64,000 bases of DNA from Parasponia andersonii (taxonomy: Eukaryota > Streptophyta > Magnoliopsida > Rosales > Cannabaceae). Positions 1 to 12,700 of the stretch are shown here, in pieces. The DNA lies in NCBI GenBank assembly GCA_002914805.1, contig JXTB01000031.1, forward strand, positions 124,036 through 188,035, read 5' to 3'. Each line of letters begins with the position of its first letter. The first letter of the stretch is position 1. Under the pieces are notes generated by a model. That model saw nothing but the letters and a program-made list of their open reading frames with translations, was not told the origin of the DNA and did no database searches. The translations under genes and the position numbers were made by a program.

Positions 1-1853
1 ATTGCTCTCGGCCGAAAGAAGACCAAGGAAAACCGCTGTGCCCCAGCCATCGTCTAGTCAGCCTAGTCACCGGTGAAGTCCTCCTACCCCACTAGTTACC
101 TGTGTTGCTCGTCCCTGCTCGCCAACGAGCTCCCCGTCACTGGAAAATGTCACTAATAGCTGTGTGGAAATTTTGATTTCCAGCATCATTTTGGAATGTC
201 TCGGGCCACATTTTTGGACTTGTTGAGTTCGTATTATTGAGAGAAACATCAAGGTATATAATTCGCGACCCTATTTTGCCGGGATTAAAAGTTATCATTT
301 TTGAGTATTTTTGAGCTTGGGTTTAACTTTTGATCCGACTTTTAGATTTTATTTTTGATATTATTTTTGGAATATACTTAAAAATAAGTGAAGTTTGATA
401 TATATATATATATTAACTATGCTTGGTGATCGGTACAAAAAAATAATATCTAATAGCTTAGATTTTGTCTCGTTTTGTATGCCACTGATCCAGTTTTGAC
501 CCAGACCTGAATTGGACGAGTTATATATCTAACATAACTATTTTAGTTGCTAGAAATTCAGTAAAAAAGTCTGTTTGTTAATTTGAAGCTCTGTTGAGGA
601 GTTAGTTTTTCATAAGTGGGTGATCAAGGGCTTGGAATTAGTTTCCAGCCCTCTGAGTGATCGTTCAACAATACTATAAGGATCTAATAGCGTAGTATCG
701 CTATTCTAGTAAAGTAGGGACTCGGTTACCTCTGTCTTGTAATGTTTTTGAACAAAACTTACCTTTTGCAACACATAATTACAAATATGATTTTAGAACT
801 GTTTTGGATATACGTGATGGAATTGAATTGTTTTACATATATTGGATTACTCTGGGACTTTTCTGAGTGTATGTTATTTTTGGATATGTTAAAATAGGGC
901 CGTTATGCTACCTATTTTTGTATAAAGTTTAATTAATAATTTTATTAAAAACCAGAGTATCATTTGATCTTAAATTACTGTATGACCATTTTTACATACT
1001 AATTCAGAGTATATGTGTGATAGGAACACACATGAGTACCAGATTAGCATCATAGGATTTTTATAATATGGCACTATGGCCCAACTAACGGTGTAGAGTT
1101 TGTGAACCCACATGAGATTTTTCTTTTGCTTACCTCCCCATTTGGTAGGTGTTGGCAATGCGGTTGCTCTCCAGGTATGGGCTAGGTGTTAGGCAGCCTG
1201 TATGGCATACATAGGGCCAACCCTAGTTTGTATTGATAAGAGGTGGTAAAATCATGGGTATGAGTGGATTTGTGTCACGTGTCAGTAGACTGATTAATTT
1301 TTGGATATCATACTTTTCATATATCTATATTTATGTATATGCATACTGACTATCAGTTTTGGAGATTTATATATATATATATATATGCATATATAGTTTT
1401 GCAAAGGTATTTTAGATTAAACTAACTATGCATTCGATCACTAAAAAGATTTTTAAATGAGGTAACAGTTTCTCTACTGAGCTTTCGAGCTCACCCCTCC
1501 TATTTTTCTCCCTTTTAGGTAGTTGTTTACTCTAGTTAGTTGTCCCGTTGGCTAGATAAGTTACTTAGCTTACGCTCGCGATCCAATTCCTTTTTGGTTA
1601 GTATCTTTTCTTTATCTCACTCTTTCTCTATGTCTAACTATTTACCTTTTGGTTTGAATTTTAATTAGTGTATCTTTCTTAATAAATTGAACAAAAAATG
1701 GATCTATTTTTATATAAAATTTCTATTGATTTGAGGACTAAAATAAAAAATCAAAGTACTTAGTTTCTTCTGAATTTTTGAAATTCTTTATTTACCTTTA
1801 TTTATACTTGAAATTACTAAAAGTCATAGCCTTGAACTTCTAGTCGTGAGAGA
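1..1853 (+). mobile_element. 5' LTR (left end outside window) of a LARD-like Ty3/gypsy-type element
   Basis: This stretch repeats directly at 5711-7330: both copies begin with the same GC-rich block (ctctcggccgaa) and run in parallel through a TA-rich stretch to the ctcactctttctcta motif. The second copy has about 165 extra bases at its left, so the LTR probably begins just before the window and is about 2 kb long. A primer-binding site follows immediately. Short ORFs here are chance. An inverted relative lies at 41193-43540. I see no gene. Confidence 0.8.
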
Positions 1854-1855
1854 AT

Positions 1856-1867
1856 TAGTATCAGAAC
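1856..1867 (+). other. Primer-binding site (tRNA-iMet type)
   Basis: The sequence tagtatcagaac matches 10 of 12 bases of the standard plant retrotransposon site complementary to the 3' end of initiator tRNA-Met (tggtatcagagc). It sits directly after the end of the long repeat, where reverse transcription would be primed. This fixes the element as reading on the plus strand. Confidence 0.75.
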
Positions 1868-4800
1868 ACGGCTTCAGATCCGTTTGGGATTATGACTGTA
1901 TTAATTTTTAGTGTTTAAAAATATTTTGGAAATAGTTTTAACAAATACCTCACACATCACTTAGAAACTAGCTAGATAAGTTACCTTTGCTCTAATTCAT
2001 TTCGAGTCCTCTCTTAAACCTCTTCAAAGTGGAATTCTTGTGCTTGGGATGGTGATTTCCTAGGAATATAAGTCTTGGAAGTATTGGTTGACATAAGAAT
2101 ATTGATTTCCTCTCTCGCTTCGAATGGACGATTCGTTCTTGTACTCTAATGTTCATTCAAATTATAAGCTATGCGAACCTTGTAAGTTCTAAGGTAGTAA
2201 TCTGGTATCTAATATCTTGATTGTTGTGACTTGACTTTCTTGTGGATTGTCCTTATATTGTCCCTCGGGTTTTGTTACCATTTTTGTTTGTAGTATTTGA
2301 TTGTGATTGTATTTTCTTGGGAATTTTTGCTTGTGATACACTGATTTAGTGTTTGCATTTTAACTGATGTGGCTTGACTCTATTGGTATTTATAGGATTG
2401 AGATTTTATTTTCTTAGAATTGGATATCTCGTAACTTAGTTCTATATTTGAGTGATTGTATTGGTAATACTTTTACATACCATCTCATTGATTTAGTGAT
2501 TAGTTTAGTAATTTGAGATATTGTTTTAATATAGTAACTACATTTCCCTAGTTTCATTAAGTCTTGTTGTTATAATTCCTTGGTTGAGAGTTCGATTAGA
2601 TTTAACACCGAGCTATTTGGTTTTCGAACTTCTAAAAATGTCAAATTGACAATAAACATTTTGAATAGTGTAGACTCTTGTGTTTGATCAAAATGACGTG
2701 TTTGTTTTCAAAGAGATCATAAACATTTTAAACTTGAGTATTGATTGAATGAAAATAATGCACTTTTTCAAAAGAGATTTCATTTCAAGTTAATATGCAT
2801 TTTTGAGACTAGATTTTGCAAAGCTACCAATCTATTTGTATCTTAGTAAGATTTTGTTTCCCACTTAGAAGTGTGATTTAAAAGACCTCTAGATCAAGAT
2901 ACTTTGTTTCTATAAACTTATTATATTCATAAATTAAACTTTTCAAGTTCCTTTTCTAATTTTGAACTTAGTAGATCTCTAAGCATTTTTCAATCCCTAC
3001 TTAATGTTTGATGAGATTGAATGAATGTATTCATAAATTGATTCGTAAGTTTACTTGGAAAAAAAATGGACGTAAATTACTTAAAAAAAAGTTTTGAATA
3101 AGGATATTCATAAGTTTGACAACTCAATGAACTTGGTGTGGATTCAAAATGATTTTGGGGGAAAATTTTAGCTTTATACGTGTATTTAAAGATTCATATC
3201 TATGATTTCTCTAGAATATCCTACTTAGAGGATAGAAACTTGAAGTGGTTACTTATATTATAAAAAATCCTTGTTGGGTGAAAATGTTTGAGTTGGAAAT
3301 TTTGATTTAAATTCTTTGAAGCTTATCACTTGTATCTTGTGCGTTTGATGGTCCAAATTGTATGTTTCTTTTAAGTTTGCTTTGATGTGATTTACCTTGT
3401 TGGTTAATGCATGGTCTTTTGATGTTCATTGGGTTGTTGAGATATTATGATTCATACTAGCTCAATTTCCTACAGTGTGAATAAAATTACATTAGAGTTA
3501 TCCATAACTTATTTTAATTGGATTTTGGGCATTGTGTAATTAGTTTGGACCAATTTCCCTAGTGTTGGGAAAAAACATGGGGAGAAAATGAAATTTTGAT
3601 TTTCAAATCGATAAATGGTACCGAGTTATATGTATTGGTTTTATGTTTGATAGGCCTTGAATAGTGTATGTTAGTGTGTAATTTTCTTCGTAAAGATTTA
3701 AACTGCTGCTTTCCCATCCATGGAGTTTATATACATATTAAATTAGTTAGTTGTGCCTAGTACAAATCTCAATGAACTTTTAATATTTATTTTGAAGGGT
3801 TACATAAGGATTGACATTTATTTCACCTACTTTGAAAAGGCATTTGACAATGTTTCACACTCTAATATTTTCTAAACTACCATATTTTCTCTAAAAAAAA
3901 GGTATGAACTTTCAAACATTTTTTGACGAAACTGTTTGATTTTTTTGAAAAATATTTTGGAATTCTATACAAATATCCTATTATGTTTAGTTATGATTTC
4001 GATTTCAGGCCCAAATATTTTATTAGTTTTGAAAGAAAAATTAACCATAGTAATTTATATATGGCATCGTTTATCATTTTACCAAGTAAGCATGTATTGC
4101 ATAGTAAATATCTATTTTGTTAATTATTGGGAATAAACTAACATCTTTTTCAGGCATTTTCTGTTGATTTTAATAAATGATCATCATTTATAACTCAACT
4201 TTATAGGTTGACGCTTGTGACTATTAGGAATTTTCATCATATATACATGGAATGAAGTTTTTATTTGGTTTAAATTGTATGTATCATGGTTATTGTTATA
4301 TGATTAATGGTAATTGGAATAAGGTTTCTCATAGAACTTACCTTAAGAGTCATTAAACTCTACTTTTATATTGTAAGAGGATACTCGAAGTTTAGGTTTA
4401 GTTTACCTATAGCTAGGAAGAAACCATATTTTGAAATAGTGTAGTGTTCTTAGGCCCTAACAGTTTTTACATTTAATGTTTTCAAAGATGTTTTCAAAAA
4501 GGTTTTCATTAAAATTGAAAGGAAGTTTCATAGGAGACAGGCATCACACGAGTATAGTACAGACAATCTATCCTATTAGAACCTTATTTCTAGGGCATTA
4601 AGTGTCGATTTCAGTTATGTGCATAATTCTACGACATGGATTATGTCTATAGAGTTTTTCTTTATATCAAAGTCTTGTAGGGTCTTTGAATCAACATTCG
4701 TTTTAATTTTCTTCAGTGAGGTTTTACACAAAATACTTTTGAAATTTTTCATGGTTTGGATACTTGTATTTTAGATTGAAGTTTGTATTAATGTTTTGCG

Positions 4801-5534
4801 TTGGGAATTTCCAGTTTGGGTGTTCTAGTCTTACATTTGACTAGAAGTAGTTTATGTTTAGTGCTATTTCTCACTCTAATCAAAGAACAAAAATAGTTGT
4901 GAGCCATTGAACTCTCTTTGTCACCTTCGGACTCCAAACTCGTTTATCGTGTGTGGTATAATACAAAGATTCTTATTCTTTATCTTAAACTATATTCTGC
5001 ACTTGGGAAGAGACTCTTGTTAGAGTTATTGTCTCAAAGATTGTCTACGACCAGGTTCTAATTGCAGACAAATGAGTATGTTCTAGGAGATTATTGATCT
5101 CGTATGAGTAAACAGGCAGTATTCTTATATCTGACATTTAGTATGCTATTCTAGTTGGTGACTTACAATTAGTGTTCGAAGTCTTGTGCTCTTAGCTTCT
5201 AGCCATGGTTATCATCATTGTCTTTTGATTACTCACATACTTGAGGTTGTCGTTTTCAGCCATTGATATTGAGATTCCTGTACTTAGTAATAAGCCATCT
5301 TATAATTCTCTATCTCTCCATATACATCCTTATCCCATACTTGTACAGGTCAGTATGTTGGCGGGATTCTGATGCCAAGAGAGGAGTGTCTATTACACCC
5401 GTTTTCATTAACTAGTGTTCAGTTTAATACTGTTAAATTCTATAGTCAAGTGTTCACTATATTTCTAGTGATTATTTATTACAATCTTACTCATACTCTC
5501 GGTTTGTACTTGAATTTCGTGATAAAATTCCTAT
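1868..5534 (+). mobile_element. Non-coding interior of the LARD-like element
   Basis: About 3.7 kb between the primer-binding site and the polypurine tract. The longest open frames are about 66 codons, and I could recognise no gag, protease, reverse transcriptase, RNase H or integrase motif in any frame. The first half is shared, in inverted orientation, with 39470-41178, which argues that the interior is a conserved part of a family rather than random fill. This structure (long LTRs, PBS, PPT, long interior without coding) is that of a large retrotransposon derivative, a non-autonomous element. Complete decay of an old coding interior is the alternative. Confidence 0.65.
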
Positions 5535-5546
5535 AAAGAGGAGGCG
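5535..5546 (+). other. Polypurine tract
   Basis: The run aaagaggaggcg lies immediately before the start of the downstream LTR. It is the expected plus-strand priming site and supports the element boundaries and plus orientation. Confidence 0.65.
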
Positions 5547-5548
5547 AA

Positions 5549-5622
5549 TATAAAATCCCAATTTTAAATTGGTCATTTGATCAAAAAACCAGATTAAATA
5601 AATATATATATGTATATGTATT

Positions 5623-5653
<31 letters not shown>

Positions 5654-7330
5654 CTCTCTCTCTCTCTCTCTCTCTTATCTCTTCTTCTTGATCGTCCCCC
5701 TCTCTCTCTCACTGCTCTCGGCCGAACAAAGACCAATGGAAATTACCGTGCCCAGGCCATCATCTAGCCAACCTAGCCACCGATGAAGTTCTCTCACGCC
5801 GCAAGCTTTCCGCGCCGCTTGTCCACGATGGTCAAAAAAATGCCATTAATGGCCTTGTGGAAGTTTTGATTTTCGGCGTCATTTCGGACTATTTCGTGCC
5901 GCATTCTTGGACTTGTTGGATTAGTATCGTTGAGAAGAACCTTAAGGAATATATTTTACGACCCCATTTTATCCAGATTAAAACTTGCCATTTTTGAGCT
6001 CGGATTTGACTTTTGATTCGACTGTTAGATTTTATTTTTGATATCATTTTTGTAGTGTACTTAGAAAATGGTGAAGTTTGATATATATATATATATATTT
6101 ACTATATTTAGTGACCAACACGAAAAATGATATCTAATAGCTTAGATTTTGTCTCGTTTTACATATCACTGGACCAGTTTTGGCCCGGACCTAAATTGGA
6201 CGAGTTACATATCTAACCTAGCTATTTTGGATGCTAAGAATTCAGTGAATAGGTCTGTTTGTTAATTCGAAGCTCCGCTGAGGAGTTGGTTTTTCATAAT
6301 TGAGCGATCAAGGGCTTGGAATTGATTCTTGACCCTCCGAGTAATCGTTCAATGGCACCTTGAGGATCTAATAATGTGGTATCGCTATTAAGGATCCAGT
6401 TACCTCTGTCTTGTAACGTTTTTGAATAAAACTTACTTTCTATAAAACATGATGACAAATGTGATTTTAGAACTATTTTAGATATATGTGATGGATTTGA
6501 ATTGTATTACATATATTAGATTGTCCTAAGATTTTTCTAAGTGCATGTTATTTTTGGATATGTTAAAATAGGACTGTTATGCAACCCCTTTTTTTTTTTA
6601 TAAAATTTAATTAACCATTTTATTAAAAATCAAAGTATCATTTGAACTTAAATTACCGTACAAATATTTTTATACATTAGTTCAGAGTACATGTATTATA
6701 GGATCACACATGAGTACCAGGCATGGGGTTTCTAAAGTATAGCGCTACGGCCCCACCGACGGTATTATTCTGTGTACCTGCGCGGGATTTTTCTTCTGAT
6801 TACCTCTTTATTTGGCAAGCATAGGTAATTTGGTTGCTCTTCCAGGTTTGGTAGGCGATACACGAGTGTCCTCTGCGGGTATGGGTTAGTTGTCAGGCAG
6901 GCTGTATAGCACACATGGTGCCAACATTCTAGTTTCCATTGATGAGAAGTGATGAACTTATAGATATGGGTGGATTTGTGTCATGTGTCAGATGGACTAA
7001 TCGATTTTCAGATATCATGTTTTTTGTATATCTGTATATATGTATGTGCACATAGACTATCGGTTATGGAGATTTTTATTTATATATGCATATATGGTTT
7101 TACAAAGGTGTTTTGGATTAAAATAATCATACAAGGCCTGACCTTTCCATCTGTAAAAAGGATTTTAAATGAGCTTTCGAGCTTATCCTTCCTATTTTCC
7201 TTATTTTCAGGTGGTTGTTCGTTCGAGTTAGTTGTTTCATTGGCTAGATAAGTCACTTGGCTTATACTCGTGGTCCTATTCCTCTTTGGTTGGTTCCTTT
7301 TCTTTGTCTCACTCTTTCTCTACATCTTAG
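5549..7330 (+). mobile_element. 3' LTR (right end truncated) of the LARD-like element
   Basis: It starts with tataaaatccc, equivalent to tgtaaaaaccc in the inverted family member at 43540, so the canonical TG is probably mutated here. It parallels 1-1622, then stops matching after the ctctttctcta motif near 7325. The last ~230 bp present in the 5' copy (1623-1853) are missing. Duplicated unit 1 begins just to the right. The ORFs inside are shadows. Confidence 0.75.
5621..5675. repeat. TTTC/TC microsatellite
   Basis: Several tttc units run into a long tc stretch inside the 3' LTR. It is low-complexity and without other content. Confidence 0.9.
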
Positions 7331-9643
7331 TTGACAAATTAAGAGAAAAATGGATGCATTACTCGCTAGCTAATAGAGACATGACAAGAAAATAATTAGA
7401 AAGCGTATCTTTTAAACATAATCTTCCAAATTTCTGTTCTCTTATTATTAAATTTAGCATCACTCTCTAAATTTCATCTCTCTTCTTTTATTGAGTTCAT
7501 CAAAAGGCTTTGTTTGTCTGTCAACTTAAAATTTTAGAAAAGAAGTTAAGTATTCAATAAGGTGGTTATTGGCACTTAACTTAAAACCTGAGTAATTTCT
7601 TATGTGTGATTCTTTTCCGAAAATGGCAATCTTTTGGGAGAAATTTCTTGGAATTTAATGTTGATTTGACTTGATCACATATTCTGTTTCAACTCAGTAA
7701 CTAATTCTCGATTCTTGGTCCCAATTATTCACCCGTTCTAGGAACTAAAAAGAAACCAATTAGGCCGATATTTCTATGCGTTTTCCTCGAAAGGATGGAT
7801 AGGTCATAGGAGGAATTCCATCAACATTGGTGTTCTCGTTTGGAAAATAAGAGTAAGACTACGAGGCGTGGTGTCCAACACCACATTATATGTTAGTATG
7901 TTAGTATGCTATCGGTTAATTATAATTATTCAGATGAAACTTATGAAAATCTAATTTATTAGATTAAAATATGACCGTTAAAATTAGTTTTCCTAGTGAC
8001 AAAGAATTAAAAAAAAAAAAACTCCCCGGATTTGACTAGAACAGATTCATTCTATTTTCTTAGTATTCCACAAGCATTTTCCAAATATGTAAAGCCAGAT
8101 TATTTTATGGGGATATACTCCCGCGTTAGCTAAGCTATCAATCATACTTCCAGACTAGAAGAGTTGGAAATTAAGTTGAAATTCATCTTACCGTATGTAA
8201 CACAAGTCAAGACAAGTCAATGAAGTCATGACCCATCGGAATATAGACTTCACCAATTAACTAAGACGATCTATAGACGCTTAGCTCCATAGAAAACGAG
8301 CTGTGTATCGAAAAAGATACACGGTAGAATATCGTTACTTTTATGAATAAAACTAAAAAATTGACGTACTGGGGGATGATGACACTAAAGCAGAAAGGCT
8401 GTGCCTTCCAAATCATGTAACACTTTGAAAAGAAAAAGACGGTAGAAAATGGAAAGAAGGTATGCTTGGATATCAAGAAATTAATATTATCCAATTAAGT
8501 TAAGGATCCAACTGCATTTGTCTCGGAAAGTATCAACTTGGTTAAAACATAAAATGCATTCTTACGTACGGAGAATATTACAGTAGCTTGAGGAACAAGA
8601 CTAGGAAAAGTATAGGCAAAAGCATATGATGACTTTATTGTTATACAAAGAAACGTATATTTAATTATAACTTATTTTATCAGGAGTGAGAACACAAATT
8701 AATGTATAAAGACGAATTGGGATTCCAAGGATTAATATTCCTAATGTTTTACCTTGAGTTTACTTCTTCTGACATTCCCAATCGCCATATATAACTGATA
8801 ATTTACTAATGCTTTCTGCCCCTTCGGGTATTTCAAAATCTAACTCATCTATTTGTCTATGGAAAAAGTCATTTATCTTCCCTTTATTTGTTATGCCATA
8901 TAATTTAAAGCATAAAATTAGCATAGATTATTGTAGAACTGTCTCTTGCATGCATTCATTTGCCATAAATAAAACCACATCAACACGAATTTTTCTCATT
9001 AATATGTCGATATAGACGGGAGGCAAACCGCATACATGCATAATGAGGTGTCAAATGTAACTATACGTTTGATTACAAAAAAATAGCGTAAGATTACATA
9101 AACTATACCATAAAATCTCATTCAGTAAACTAAAAAGAGACGGGACAAAAAAAAAAGGTTTGATAATAAGATATAGAAAAGGAAACTAGTTTCTCAAAGC
9201 GAAAAATAAAAGAAAGGAAGGAAAAGAGAAGGAAACCAGTCCTTTTTATTAATGCTAAACGTGTTTTACGACATCCATGCGCGCGCTCCGCATTACCAAG
9301 TACTGCCTTTCGAAGGAAACGAAAACTAGAATATATTGCTCATCGTCAAAAACTTAAATGTAATTAAAACACGAATACGGAAAGTATTTATTCAAGAAAT
9401 TTTATGAAAACCAAGAAAAAGAAATGGGGGAAAGTTAGTTTAGAATATACGTATTATTAAAACATCTATTCTATAAACCGTCTTACTTGTTATTACCTTG
9501 TTGTAAGAGCAAGCAAGCAAGTACTACTTTTTGTCTCGAAAAAAGGAAGCAAGTGATTATTTTCTAGCAAGCTACAGGTGATGCTATTTTTCGTCTCCTT
9601 CCACGAGGTTACCAAAACACGTAGTCATGTATACAAATTATCT
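7331..9643. other. Upstream non-coding flank and promoter region of ATPase copy 1
   Basis: No gene is recognisable. From about 8092 the sequence parallels the region upstream of the second ATPase (49026 onward), including the shared stretches around cgtatgtaacacaagtcaag and atatcaagaaattaa. The shared upstream sequence is the natural candidate for common promoter elements, but I cannot assign particular sites. Confidence 0.6.
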
Positions 9644-9652
9644 ATATATATA
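9644..9652 (+). promoter_or_regulatory. Candidate TATA box of ATPase copy 1
   Basis: A tatatata run lies about 131 bases before the start codon at 9783. A comparable TATA run lies about 128-137 bases before the start of the second paralogue, which supports the assignment. The implied 5' UTR would be roughly 100 bases. Confidence 0.5.
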
Positions 9653-9782
9653 CAGCTCTCATTCCTCTTCCTCTTCCATCTTTTTACTGCGTAAAACCAC
9701 TTAAAAGCTCTGCCATTATTTCGGTCTTATTGTCTAGTGTTCGTCAATAGTCAATACCTGCTTTTCCTCAAGAATCAAACCC

Positions 9783-12700
9783 ATGTCTCCAAGGCCTAGA
9801 AAACCATTGCAGACAGCCATGCATGAGCACAAACATGAGCCCGAAACTGGGTCACCCTCGAAATCCCACAAACGCAGATGGAGGTTGGCTTTCACGGCCA
9901 TATCCTTCACTATGGCTCTTCGTCTTCGTTGCAAGAACGTTCTTGATCAGAACAAAGCAACCCTCTTGCGCACCCTCTCATACGTCGCCATAGACGTCCA
10001 GCCCGCTGAAGACGCTAACAAGGCTGCTGGTAATGAACATCCTTCCTTTCCTGGTATTGATCCAAAAGCTCTTTGTGATATTGTCAGGTCTAAGAAAAAT
10101 GAAAGTCTCGTTAGTCAATATGGAGGAGCCAGAAAATTAGTCAAGACTCTCGAAACTGATGTCAAGAGTGGTATCATTGGTACTGATGCTGATTTGATAC
10201 GTAGAACGACTGTTTTTGGTGCCAATGAATACCAAAAGCCGCCACCGAAAGGTTTTCTGACTTTTGTTTTTGACGCATTCAAAGACACCGTTATTATCAT
10301 ACTCTTGGCCTGTGCTGTATTATCTTTAGGGTTTGGAATCAAACAACATGGCTGGAAAGATGGTTGGTTTGATGGCGGGAGTATTATTTTCGCTGTCTTT
10401 CTTGTTGTTGTTGTCTCTGCTGTGTCCAACTTTAATCAGTCCAGAGAATTTCAGAAGCTCTCAGCAAAGAGTAGTGACATAAGCGTGGAAACAGTTAGAG
10501 ATGGACGACGTCGTCCCATATCCATTTTTGATATTGTAGTGGGTGACGTTGTTTGCTTGAAGATTGGCGATCAGATTCCAGCTGATGGATTGTTCTTGGA
10601 AGGCCATTCTTTGAAGGTGGACGAATCTAGTATGACAGGAGAGAGCGACCATGTTGAGATCAATGCAGCCGCCAATCCCTTCTTGTTATCAGGCACAAAG
10701 GTGGCAGACGGGTTTGGAACCATGCTTGTGACTTCTGTGGGCATGAACACGGCTTGGGGAGAGATGATGAGCTCCGTAAGTAGAGACTTGGATGAGAAAA
10801 CGCCTCTGCAAGCACGGCTCGAGAAGTTGACGTCTTTCATCGGAAAGGTTGGTCTATCTGTGGCTGCTCTTGTTCTTGTCGTTTTGATGATCCGTTATTT
10901 CACAGGGCACACCACTGATGAGAAGGGACTGAGGGAATTTAATGGCAGAAAGACGAAGTTTGACGATATCATGAATGCAGTTATAGGCATTGTTGCAGCA
11001 GCAGTGACAATTGTGGTAGTGGCGATTCCTGAAGGTCTACCTCTTGCTGTTACTCTTACTCTTGCTTATTCAATGAAGAGAATGATGAAAGACAATGCGA
11101 TGGTTCGGAAGCTCTCTGCTTGCGAGACGATGGGGTCAGCCACGACAATCTGCACAGACAAAACGGGAACTCTTACTTTGAATGAGATGAAGGTTACAGA
11201 GGTTTGGCTTGGGAAAGAGACTATTAGAGCGGATGGTGTACCGGAGATGTCTCTAACTATTGTTTACTTGCTACAAGAATCCATTGGATTAAATACCGCT
11301 GGCAGTGTTTGTAAGGCAAGTCCTGAATCTGCTCCTGAGATTTCTGGCAGCCCAACCGAGAAAGCAATACTTTCATGGGCAGTTTACAGCTTGGGATTGG
11401 ATATTGATGAAGTGAAGGCACAATGCGACATAATCCGAGTAGAGGCATTCAATTCAGAGAAAAAAAGGAGTGGAGTTCTAGTCAGGAGAAATCATGAGAA
11501 GGCTCTTCAAACCCATTGGAAAGGAGCTGCTGAAATGGTCCTTGCCATGTGCTCAAATTATTATGACAAGGATGGAATCATTAGAGCCATGAACGACGAA
11601 GAAAGAAGATGTATTGATACAATTATCCAGAATATGGCTGCCAAGAGCTTAAGATGCATCGCCTTTGCCCACAAAAAGCATGAAGAAGAAACTGCAGAGG
11701 TTCAGAAGCTTGAAGAAAGTGGACTTACTTTCCTTGGTCTAGTAGGTCTGAAGGACCCATGTCGTCCAGGAGTTAGGATAGCTGTAGACACTTGCACTGC
11801 TGCCGGTGTAAGAATCAAAATGATAACAGGTGACAATGTGCACACAGCAAGAGCTATAGCACTAGATTGTGGGATTCTAAATCCCGACGAGGATGTGGAA
11901 AGCGAAGTTATAGTTGAAGGGGTACAGTTCAGGAATTTTTCACCAGAAGAGCGAAGAGAGAAAGTTGAAAGAATCCGTGTTATGGCTAGATCGTCCCCAT
12001 TTGACAAGCTCCTTATGGTAGAGTGCTTGAAGCAAAAAGGTCACGTGGTAGCAGTCACGGGAGATGGAACGAATGATGCACCGGCTCTCAAGGAAGCAGA
12101 TATTGGGCTTTCAATGGGGATCCAGGGTACTGAAGTGGCCAAAGAGAGCTCAGATATAGTAATCTTAGATGATAACTTTACTTCAGTGGTGACCGTTCTG
12201 AGATGGGGCAGGTGTGTATACAACAACATTCAGAAATTCATCCAATTTCAACTTACTGTGAATGTTGCTGCCCTCGTCATCAACTTTGTTGCTTCGGTGT
12301 CTTCTGGTAAAGTCCCATTGACTGCTGTCCAGCTTTTGTGGGTGAATCTTATTATGGATACAATGGCAGCTCTAGCATTAGCCACTGAGCAACCAACTAA
12401 CGAACTCATGGAGAAGCCGCCTGTTGGTCGAAAAGAGCCCCTTATAACCAGAATCATGTGGAGAAACGTCATTGCACATGCCTTGTTTCAGGTGACTGTC
12501 TTGCTGACTCTACAATTCAAGGGAAGATCGATCTTTGGAGTGGATGAAAAGGTCAAGAACACACTCATATTCAACACTTTTGTTCTATGCCAAGTCTTTA
12601 ATGAATTTAATGCGAGGAAACTGGAGAAGAAGAACATATTTGAGGGGATACACAAGAACAAGTTATTTTTAGCAATAATTGGAGTTACCGTGCTTCTTCA

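Noticed and set aside
10115..10840. Open frames of 60-104 codons on the strand opposite the Ca2+-ATPase genes
   Set aside because: They overlap a clearly conserved P-type ATPase frame, recur at the same places in both copies, and encode nothing recognisable; they are shadows of coding bias.
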